DNA of 5,492 nt, from the NCBI GenBank assembly GCA_023423835.1, contig JAFAEW010000050.1, forward strand, positions 1-5,492. The letters are read 5' to 3'. The notes beneath the pieces are model-generated. The model searched no databases. It saw only the letters and a list, made by a program, of their open reading frames with translations, and was not told the DNA's origin. The stretch is from Bacteroidota bacterium (GTDB lineage Bacteria > Bacteroidota > Bacteroidia > Chitinophagales > Chitinophagaceae). Shown piece after piece: positions 1-4,949 of this stretch (its first letter is position 1; every line of letters starts with the position of its first letter). The translations under genes were made by a program, and so were the position numbers.

Positions 1-729
1 ATCGGCCATGCGTTCGGTCCCAACTCCTGGGAGGCGATGGACAACTATATAAAACTCGATGAATTGCTGGGAGCATTTTTCAAATTTCTCGATAAGGAGA
101 TCGGAGCTGGCGAATATTCGGTTTTCCTGACCGCGGATCATGGCGTAGCACATGTGGCAGGATTTAGTTCCGAACATCGCTTACCGGGCGGTCTCGTAGA
201 AAACAGCCTTTCAATGAAAAATCTGAATGCCGGATTAAAGCAGAGATTCAACATCGACAGCGCCATCATCGCCTTTGAAAATTATCAGCTTTATCTTAAT
301 CATCCTGCTTTCATCGGAAAAGAAAATGAGCTGGAGGCCATAAAATCTTATCTGATTCAACAAATTCTGCCACTCGAAGGTGTTGCACAGGTAATTGACC
401 TTTCAACAGTAAAATCACAGCCTTTGAATGAGAAACAGGCGAGTCGATTTGCCAACGGGTACAATCAACTCAGGAGCGGCGATCTGCAGGTAATTCTGAA
501 ACCAGGCTATATGTCAGGATCGGGAAAGGGAACTACCCATGGATTGTGGAATCCTTATGATGCACATATCCCCTGCCTCTGGTACGGCTGGGGAATCAAA
601 AAAGGAAAGACTACCCGTGAAACTTACATGACCGACATCGCAGCTACGGTAGCAGCTTTATTACATATTCAAATGCCAAACGGCTGTGTGGGCAATGTGA
701 TTGATGAACTGATAATGAATGAGAAGTGA
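1..729 (+). CDS. Alkaline phosphatase family protein, PafA-like (5' end outside window)
   Basis: This is the C-terminal 242 residues of an alkaline phosphatase superfamily enzyme. The frame is open from base 1, so the ATG at 37 is internal. The PafA family hydrolyses phosphate monoesters, usually in the periplasm, with two Zn ions. The first visible residues, GHAFGPNSWE, match the conserved GHxFGPNS block whose His (residue 3 here) is a metal ligand. The second ligand pair is Asp46-His47 in FLTADHG. A third ligand is His180 in the GKGTTHG block, followed by a YGWGIKKG segment. The tail (TDIAATVAALLHIQMPNGCVG) is the usual family ending. The nucleophile Thr, the substrate-binding Asn/Lys/Arg and any signal peptide lie upstream of the window, so substrate preference cannot be judged. 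The sirtuin gene follows after 25 bases on the same strand, so the two may be co-transcribed. The family call is secure. PafA itself rather than a paralogue is inference. Confidence 0.9.
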   Translation: MGHAFGPNSWEAMDNYIKLDELLGAFFKFLDKEIGAGEYSVFLTADHGVAHVAGFSSEHRLPGGLVENSLSMKNLNAGLKQRFNIDSAIIAFENYQLYLNHPAFIGKENELEAIKSYLIQQILPLEGVAQVIDLSTVKSQPLNEKQASRFANGYNQLRSGDLQVILKPGYMSGSGKGTTHGLWNPYDAHIPCLWYGWGIKKGKTTRETYMTDIAATVAALLHIQMPNGCVGNVIDELIMNEK

Positions 730-754
730 CGGGTGATAGAAAATAACCTTTGAC

Positions 755-1447
755 ATGATCAATAAGAAAAAGCTCGTTGTTTTGACAGGAGCGGGCATCA
801 GCGCCGAAAGCGGATTACGCACCTTTCGCGACACCGGCGGCCTTTGGGAGGGCTACAAAATTGAAGATGTAGCCACGCCGCGTGCATGGCAGAAAAACCG
901 GGCACATGTTCAGGAATTTTATAATAAGAGAAGAAAAGAGGTAGCGAAAGCCAAACCGAATGCGGCGCATTATGGTTTGGCCGAACTTGAGAACGATTTT
1001 GACGTAACCATCATCACTCAAAATATCGATGATCTTCATGAACGTGCGGGCAGCAACAATGTTCTGCACCTTCATGGGGAAATCTTCAAAATGAGAAGTG
1101 ATAAAAATTCAAAGCTGGTTTACGACATTCATGACGATATTCCTCCGGATGCAAAGGCAGAAGACGGCGGGTTTTTACGGCCGCATGTGGTTTGGTTTGA
1201 AGAATCGGTTCCAATGATGGAATCTGCCATGGATTACGTGCTGCAGGCAGATATCTTTGCGGTGATCGGAACTTCACTGATTGTCTATCCCGCGGCCGGA
1301 TTGGTAAGCTTGGCGCCGGTTTCAGCTCCAGTCTTTATCGTGGATAAGGAGATTCCATTCATCGAATCAGATAGAATTATTGAAATAAAAAAGGTCGCCA
1401 CAGAAGGTATCCTCGATCTCAAAACGCAATTGCTGGCAATGAAATGA
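755..1447 (+). CDS. Sir2 family NAD-dependent protein deacylase (CobB/SIRT5-like), zinc-cysteine-less
   Basis: This is a complete 230-residue sirtuin, which removes acyl groups from lysines using NAD+ and gives nicotinamide and O-acyl-ADP-ribose. It is probably cytoplasmic, as no signal peptide is seen. Visible motifs are GAGIS (12-16), TFRD (23-26), QNID (89-92), catalytic His107 in LHLHGE, RPHVVWF (142-148), GTS (172-174) and VYPAAG (177-182). Tyr56 and Arg59 in FYNKRR match the Tyr-x-x-Arg pair that lets CobB and SIRT5 bind succinyl- or malonyl-lysine, so desuccinylation is plausible. The four zinc-binding cysteines normally found between the catalytic His and RPHVVWF are absent, and the protein has no cysteine at all. 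WFEE also replaces the usual WFGE. Length is normal for a short bacterial sirtuin. The ATG at 755 puts GAGIS at the usual distance from the N-terminus. There is no Shine-Dalgarno, as expected for Bacteroidota. Confidence 0.93.
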   Translation: MINKKKLVVLTGAGISAESGLRTFRDTGGLWEGYKIEDVATPRAWQKNRAHVQEFYNKRRKEVAKAKPNAAHYGLAELENDFDVTIITQNIDDLHERAGSNNVLHLHGEIFKMRSDKNSKLVYDIHDDIPPDAKAEDGGFLRPHVVWFEESVPMMESAMDYVLQADIFAVIGTSLIVYPAAGLVSLAPVSAPVFIVDKEIPFIESDRIIEIKKVATEGILDLKTQLLAMK

Positions 1448-1451
1448 AGTT

Positions 1452-1481
1452 AAGCGCTCCCGCTTTGTTCAGTTTTCTTTT
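1452..1481 (+). terminator. Weak possible intrinsic terminator after the sirtuin gene
   Basis: Four bases after the sirtuin stop codon, AAGCG (1452-1456) and CGCTT (1461-1465) form a 5-bp stem with a CTCC loop. An interrupted T-rich stretch follows up to about 1481. The stem is short and the T run is broken, so this is only a candidate. The remaining intergenic bases up to the ABC-F start hold no other clear structure. Confidence 0.35.
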
Positions 1482-1560
1482 GCAATAAATCGCCTTCACT
1501 AAAGCCGTTAATTTTCGCTTTCTTTATCGCTTTGGCCTGACATCAAAGTCCTTTTTTAAT

Positions 1561-1568
1561 TAACTTCG
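1561..1568 (+). promoter_or_regulatory. Possible -7 promoter element for the ABC-F gene
   Basis: TAACTTCG lies 16 bases before the ABC-F start codon and matches the Bacteroidota -7 consensus TAnnTTTG at all but one fixed position. The nearest upstream TTTG (1531-1534) is 26 bases away instead of the usual 19-21, so the -33 part is poor. If used, transcription would start roughly 10-13 bases before the ATG, giving a very short leader. This is inference from consensus only. Confidence 0.3.
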
Positions 1569-1584
1569 CGCCAATTTTTTTGCT

Positions 1585-3531
1585 ATGTTAATTGGCTTTA
1601 ATAATCTCACTTTCGAATTTGGGGCGCGTGCCATTGTTGAAAATGCGAGCTGGCATATTCATCCGGGAGAAAGGATTGGATTGGTGGGATATAATGGAAC
1701 GGGAAAATCGACCCTCTTAAAACTGTTTGCCGGAGAATACCAACCATCTTCGGGCACGGTTGAAAAAGGCCGGAACACCACGATTGGATACCTGCACCAG
1801 GATTTATTGAGTTTTGACACCAACGATTCAATTCTTGAAGTGGCGATGGGTGCGTTTGAAAAAGTAAAATCGCTGGAAAAAGAAATTGAACTGCTTGGAA
1901 AGCAACTGGAAAATTCAGACAGTCTTCCGCCGGCAGAGCAGGAAGAGATCCTACATGCATATTCAGACCGCTTGCAGGAACTGGAAATTCTTGGCGGATA
2001 TGATATTCATCACAAGACAGAAGAAGTATTACAGGGTTTGGGATTCGAAAACTCTTCCTTGCACCGACCTTATAAAGAATTCAGCGGAGGCTGGCGGATG
2101 AGGGTGTTGCTGGCAAAAATGATCCTGCAGCAGCCCGATGTTTTACTGCTCGATGAGCCGACCAACCACCTCGATCTTCCTTCGATCGAATGGCTCGAAA
2201 AATATCTTCAGCGTTACAAGGGAAGTGTGGTAATTGTAAGTCATGACAAGTATTTTTTGAACCGGATGGTCAACAAGATCGTTGAAATTTATCAACAGGA
2301 ACTGCACATCTATTCTGGCAATTATGAGTTTTATGAGAAAGAGAAAGCATTACGGATAGAAATGCAGCAACGGGCTTACGAAAACCAGCAGGAATACATT
2401 CGCCAACAGGAACGGTTTATTGAAAGATTCAGGGCAAAGGCTACAAAGGCGGCGGCTGCTCAAAGTGCAATGAAAAGATTGGACAAGCTTGATAAAATTG
2501 AACAGGTGGAAATTGAACGTCCCAATCTGAGGATAAATTTTCAGGTCGACAAGCAACCGGGTAAGATCGTTGCAACCCTGATCAATGCAACAAAAAAATT
2601 TGGAGATAATCTCATTGTTGAAAATGCTTCGGCAGAAATTGACAGAGGCGACAAAATTGCTCTGATAGGTGCCAACGGCAAAGGAAAGTCCACACTTTTG
2701 AGAATGATTGCGGGAACCGAACCTTTTGCAGGCGAAAGAACCTGGGGACATAATGTGCAAGAAAGCTTTTACGCGCAGCATCAGTTGGAAGCCCTCGATA
2801 TTGAAAATACAATACTCCAGGAGATGCAACTCGCAGGAACGGGAAAAACCGAGCTCGAACTAAGATCTTTACTCGGATGCTTTTTGTTTTCAGGCGATGA
2901 TGTTGAAAAAAAGATCAAGGTTTTGAGTGGAGGTGAAAAAGCAAGGGTAGCGCTATCAAAAGTAATCAGCAGCAAAGCGAATTTCCTTATGCTCGATGAG
3001 CCCACCAACCACCTCGATATGCATTCTGTGGAGTTGTTGTCAGACGCTTTGAGAAAGTACGAAGGCACGCTGATTCTGGTAAGCCATGACCGGTATTTTA
3101 TTTCTAAAACCGCCAACACAATCTGGGAGATCATCGATAACCAGCTTTATATTTTCAAGGGTCCTTACGAGGAATATGTTGAATGGAAAGAGAGAAAGGC
3201 CAAAGCAGAAAAGCCTTCTGAAACTACAGAGGAAAGACCATTGGAAACTGTAACCGTTCCCAAAAAAAATCCGAATAACAATCAGAATAATCAGCAGAAA
3301 AAAGAGTTGCAAAACCTCAGAAGGAAATTTTCAAAGCTTGAAGAGGAATTGAATGAGCTGAATCAGAAAAAGACACAACTCGAGCTGAAGCTTGCCGATC
3401 CACAGATCCTTTCAGACAAACAGAAATTTTACGAACAGGAAAAATCCTATCAGGCCTTATTAACTAAGATCGGAGATACCAACCGATCCTATGAGGCGCT
3501 GTTTGAGCAAATAATGGTTTTGGAAGAATAA
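1585..3531 (+). CDS. ABC-F family ATP-binding cassette protein (translation-associated, Uup/YheS/YdiF-like)
   Basis: This is a complete 648-residue ABC-F ATPase with two nucleotide-binding domains and no membrane segments. Members of the class bind the ribosomal E site and help stalled or difficult translation. Domain 1 has Walker A GYNGTGKST (35-43), Q-loop Gln72, signature FSGGW (166-170), Walker B LLLDEP with Glu191, and His220. The inter-domain linker (about 250-320) carries the conserved RFRAKATKAAAAQSAMKR stretch. Domain 2 has Walker A GANGKGKST (362-370), signature LSGGEK (447-452), Walker B LMLDEP with Glu472, and His501. A Lys/Asn-rich hinge (about 555-572) leads into a charged C-terminal coiled coil (573-648), as in Uup and YheS. 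All catalytic residues are intact. The linker appears to be of ordinary length, which favours a housekeeping factor over an antibiotic-resistance type, though subfamily assignment needs a phylogeny. It stands alone between its own possible promoter and a strong terminator. Confidence 0.93.
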   Translation: MLIGFNNLTFEFGARAIVENASWHIHPGERIGLVGYNGTGKSTLLKLFAGEYQPSSGTVEKGRNTTIGYLHQDLLSFDTNDSILEVAMGAFEKVKSLEKEIELLGKQLENSDSLPPAEQEEILHAYSDRLQELEILGGYDIHHKTEEVLQGLGFENSSLHRPYKEFSGGWRMRVLLAKMILQQPDVLLLDEPTNHLDLPSIEWLEKYLQRYKGSVVIVSHDKYFLNRMVNKIVEIYQQELHIYSGNYEFYEKEKALRIEMQQRAYENQQEYIRQQERFIERFRAKATKAAAAQSAMKRLDKLDKIEQVEIERPNLRINFQVDKQPGKIVATLINATKKFGDNLIVENASAEIDRGDKIALIGANGKGKSTLLRMIAGTEPFAGERTWGHNVQESFYAQHQLEALDIENTILQEMQLAGTGKTELELRSLLGCFLFSGDDVEKKIKVLSGGEKARVALSKVISSKANFLMLDEPTNHLDMHSVELLSDALRKYEGTLILVSHDRYFISKTANTIWEIIDNQLYIFKGPYEEYVEWKERKAKAEKPSETTEERPLETVTVPKKNPNNNQNNQQKKELQNLRRKFSKLEEELNELNQKKTQLELKLADPQILSDKQKFYEQEKSYQALLTKIGDTNRSYEALFEQIMVLEE

Positions 3532-3562
3532 CCGGTAGTAGGCTTCAGATTTTTTGAAATCA

Positions 3563-3592
3563 AACCGGCTGTTGAATAGCCGGTTGTTTTTT
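3563..3592 (+). terminator. Intrinsic terminator of the ABC-F gene
   Basis: AACCGGCT (3563-3570) pairs perfectly with AGCCGGTT (3578-3585) around a 7-base loop. After one G comes a run of six T (3587-3592). The flanks AAATCAA (3557-3563) and TTGATTT (3591-3597) can extend the stem. It begins 31 bases after the ABC-F stop codon. The remaining stretch to about 3695 shows nothing recognisable. Confidence 0.85.
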
Positions 3593-3695
3593 GATTTATC
3601 CTCTTCTTGCGGAAGCAGGTTTTCGTTGCTGTTTTCCAATCACTTCAGTCTCAAATAAAAAATTTTTCGGTCTTGGATTAAAAGTCAATAATTAT

Positions 3696-3726
3696 TTTGG
3701 AAGATAACTGTCAGGATGTATTTTTG
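3696..3726 (+). promoter_or_regulatory. Bacteroidota-type promoter for tRNA-Ser
   Basis: TTTG (3696-3699) is followed by exactly 19 bases and then TATTTTTG (3719-3726). This matches the Bacteroidota primary sigma consensus TTTG-N19-21-TAnnTTTG at every fixed position. It ends four bases before the mature tRNA 5' end, so transcription should start at or within a base or two of the first tRNA nucleotide. Confidence 0.75.
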
Positions 3727-3730
3727 CGCC

Positions 3731-3815
3731 GGAGAGATGGCAGAGCGGTCGAATGCGGCGGTCTTGAAAACCGTTGACTGTCACAGGTCCGGGGGTTCGA
3801 ATCCCTCTCTCTCCG
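3731..3815 (+). tRNA. tRNA-Ser (anticodon UGA)
   Basis: This is an 85-base class II tRNA reading UCN serine codons, chiefly UCA. The acceptor GGAGAGA (3731-3737) pairs perfectly with TCTCTCC (3808-3814). The D stem is 3740-3742/3754-3756. The anticodon stem is 3758-3762/3770-3774, with loop CTTGAAA and anticodon TGA at 3765-3767. The long variable arm typical of serine tRNAs spans about 3775-3790, with a GAC/GTC stem. The T stem is 3791-3795/3803-3807 (one G-U pair) around TTCGAAT. The discriminator is G3815, as usual for serine. CCA is not encoded (the next bases are CAC), so it must be added after transcription. Confidence 0.96.
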
Positions 3816-3819
3816 CACT

Positions 3820-3852
3820 GAGGAGTTGCACCATGCAACTCCTCTTTTTTTT
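3820..3852 (+). terminator. Strong intrinsic terminator of tRNA-Ser
   Basis: An 11-bp perfect stem, GAGGAGTTGCA (3820-3830) with TGCAACTCCTC (3834-3844), closes on a CCA triplet and is followed by eight T (3845-3852). It starts only five bases after the discriminator base, so the primary transcript has almost no 3' trailer before the hairpin. Confidence 0.93.
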
Positions 3853-3904
3853 CATATAATTATAATGTAATAAGGTATCGTCTTTAAAAGACAACCGTTG
3901 TTAT

Positions 3905-4077
3905 TAAGGTTATAAGGTTTGCTTCTAAATAGGGGAAAAACTTCGCTATTAAGGTAATAAGGTTGGGTGTTTAGACAGAAAGTGCGAAACAAAAAATGAG
4001 CACCAAACCGGAAGTCCTAACCTTATAACCTTCATAATACGAACTATAAGTATCTACAACCAAACCTTATAACCTTA
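3905..4077. repeat. Long foldback: 17-bp perfect inverted repeat with imperfect ~80-base arms
   Basis: TAAGGTTATAAGGTTTG (3905-3921) is the exact reverse complement of 4061-4077. Inside it, 3951-3964 pairs with 4019-4032 with one mismatch, and GTGC (3982-3985) pairs with GCAC (4000-4003). The stretches between (3922-3950 and 4033-4060) are also recognisably complementary, for example TTCG and TA-rich blocks in matching order. The whole can therefore fold as one long imperfect hairpin in RNA or extruded DNA. Unit 2 has the same layout at 4156-4328 with more mismatches. Confidence 0.75.
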
Positions 4078-4126
4078 TTCCATCAACGCAAGCCGAAGCC
4101 TTCTGAGATTATAAGGTTATAAGGTT
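4063..4126. repeat. 16-bp perfect inverted repeat overlapping the foldback
   Basis: AACCTTATAACCTTAT (4063-4078) pairs exactly with 4111-4126 across a 32-base loop. It reuses the 3' arm of the larger foldback, so the two hairpins are mutually exclusive. Confidence 0.75.
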
Positions 4127-4151
4127 ATTTTTTGGAAGACGGTCAGCGTAA

Positions 4152-4402
4152 TTATTAAGGTTATAAGGTTTGCTTCTAAATAGGGGAAAAACTTCGCTGT
4201 CAAGGTTATAAGGTTGGTTGTTTAGACGGAAAGTCCGAAACAAAAAATCAGAACCAAACCGGAAGCCCTAACCTTATTACCTTCATAACACGAACCATAA
4301 CTGTCGACAACCAGACCTTATTACCTTATTCCTTCAACACAAGCCAAAGGATCCTGAGATTATAGGGTCATAAGTCTCTTTTCTCTAAAACGCTATCAAT
4401 TG
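4152..4402 (+). repeat. Tandem repeat unit 2 (251 bp)
   Basis: This is the second copy of the 251-bp unit, directly adjacent and in register. Both of its - motifs carry AACCTTATTACCTT or a one-base variant of it, and its last + motif (4364) is degraded. The central GTGC/GCAC stem present in unit 1 is lost here (GTCC/GAAC). The similarity to unit 1 fades beyond about 4381. Confidence 0.88.
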
Positions 4403-4421
4403 TTATAAAGGTTATTGTTTG
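4403..4421 (+). repeat. Truncated start of a third repeat unit
   Basis: Bases 4403-4421 (TTATAAAGGTTATTGTTTG) align with the first 21 bases of units 1 and 2 with one mismatch, a two-base deletion and one or two differences around it. The copy begins exactly 251 bases after the start of unit 2, so the period is kept. Similarity then stops, which makes this a truncated or decayed third unit. Confidence 0.6.
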
Positions 4422-4437
4422 AAGCCAAACTTTTTTT
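4417..4437 (+). terminator. Weak terminator-like hairpin facing the DUF1810 gene
   Basis: GTTTG (4417-4421) and CAAAC (4426-4430) form a 5-bp AT-rich stem around AAGC, followed at once by seven T (4431-4437). On the + strand it could stop read-through into the antisense of DUF1810. The stem is weak, so it is only a candidate. No clear terminator is visible for the - strand genes. Confidence 0.3.
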
Positions 4438-4464
4438 CTAAACCCCGCCGGTGCATGGCGTGTT

Positions 4465-4890
4465 TTATTGCCCGCTCCCTAAAAGCCTCATTGTATTTTC
4501 ATCAGGCCGGCCCTGAAAATATTTATTGAGTACCTCCTGAAAAACCGGGTCCGAATTTTCGACGAGAGAAAACAGGGTCATTGAAGAATGCAGTTTTGCA
4601 TCATCAGGAAAACCGAATATTTCGTTTGGCGTTTTGCCATTGAGTTTTAATAAAGCAGTGCTGATTTCTATCAATCTTTTCCCTAAAACGGGATCCCTCA
4701 AAAAAGCTTCCGCTTCATTGAAGTTTTTTATGGAATAATATCTTGCCGTGTCCGACCTTCCCAATCCGGACAATTGCGGAAAGATAAACCACATCCAATG
4801 ACTTCGTTTCCTTCCGTTTTTTATTTCCTCAAGGGCAGTCTCAAAAATACCTTTCTGAGCATCGTGAAAACGTGAAAGATCAAAGTGCAT
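4465..4890 (-). CDS. DUF1810 family protein, function unknown
   Basis: This is a 141-residue protein that closely follows the DUF1810 pattern along its whole length: an N-terminal FDLSRFHDAQ, then GRKRSHWMWFIFPQLSGLGRS (26-46), a DPVLGKRL segment (66-73), IFGFPDDAKLHSSMTLF (91-107), and a PVFQEVLNKYFQGRPD ending (115-130). No biochemical role is established to my knowledge. It lacks a signal peptide and membrane segments and is probably cytoplasmic. The start at 4890 is chosen because family members begin directly with FDLxRF. An upstream in-frame ATG at 4962 would add 24 residues without family resemblance and overlap the preceding gene by 13 bases. The stretch before 4890 is A-rich with no Shine-Dalgarno, normal for Bacteroidota. 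It lies 59 bases behind the deacetylase gene on the same strand and is probably co-transcribed. Confidence 0.88.
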   Translation of the reverse strand: MHFDLSRFHDAQKGIFETALEEIKNGRKRSHWMWFIFPQLSGLGRSDTARYYSIKNFNEAEAFLRDPVLGKRLIEISTALLKLNGKTPNEIFGFPDDAKLHSSMTLFSLVENSDPVFQEVLNKYFQGRPDENTMRLLGSGQ

Positions 4891-4949
4891 AGTTATATTT
4901 TTGGAAGGTTCAGCAATCCGGTCCAACACAAATTTTTCAGTCCCACCTC

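Larger units (their letters stand above)
3901..4151 (+). repeat. Tandem repeat unit 1 (251 bp)
   Basis: This is the first copy of a 251-bp unit repeated directly at 4152. Over 3901-4130 against 4152-4381 I count about 28 mismatches in 230 positions with no gap. The first 47 bases are identical, and divergence grows towards the 3' end, becoming unalignable after about 4130. It contains two + motifs, two - motifs and a final + motif. This copy has the better-preserved foldback. Confidence 0.9.
3853..4437. repeat. Non-coding repeat array of AAGGTTATAAGGTT motifs, convergent intergenic region
   Basis: This is a long AT-rich stretch with no credible gene on either strand. It is filled by a 14-base motif AAGGTTATAAGGTT, itself AAGGTT-AT-AAGGTT. 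Direct (+) copies start at 3864 (degenerate), 3906, 3951, 4113, 4157, 4202, 4364 (degenerate) and 4408 (degenerate, shortened). Inverted (-) copies start at 4019, 4063, 4270 and 4314. The order is + + + - - + + + - - + +. Start-to-start spacing within each run of same-strand sites is 42-45 bases, mostly 44-45. It is 68 bases from a + run to the following - run and 50 from a - run to the next + run, the same in both blocks. The region lies between the terminated tRNA-Ser unit on the + strand and the 3' end of the DUF1810 gene on the - strand. Its function is unknown. Candidate roles are a REP/BIME-like element, a protein-binding array or a foldback mobile element. Confidence 0.88.

Noticed and set aside
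745..752. Promoter -7 box (AACCTTTG) before the sirtuin gene
   Set aside because: It ends two bases before the ATG, so transcription would start inside the coding region, and the first consensus T is missing.
2350..3312. Several open frames on the - strand inside the ABC-F gene (also opposite the sirtuin gene)
   Set aside because: They lie antisense to well-conserved coding sequence, and their translations show no recognisable domain and are low-complexity or cysteine/phenylalanine rich.
3853..4437. CRISPR array
   Set aside because: The repeated motif is only 14 bases and occurs in both orientations. The intervening sequences of the two units are copies of each other and not unique spacers, and no cas gene is present.
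3731..4437. Integration of a genomic island at the 3' end of tRNA-Ser
   Set aside because: No second copy of the tRNA 3' end, no integrase and no phage gene are visible downstream, and a perfect terminator directly follows the tRNA. A distant attachment site outside the window cannot be excluded.
3853..4437. Replication origin or plasmid iterons
   Set aside because: The repeats do not resemble DnaA boxes (TTATCCACA), and no replication initiator gene is nearby.
4446..4460. CGCC/GGCG hairpin as terminator for the - strand genes
   Set aside because: The stem is only 4 bp and on the - strand it is followed by GGGTTTAG and then an A run, not a T run.
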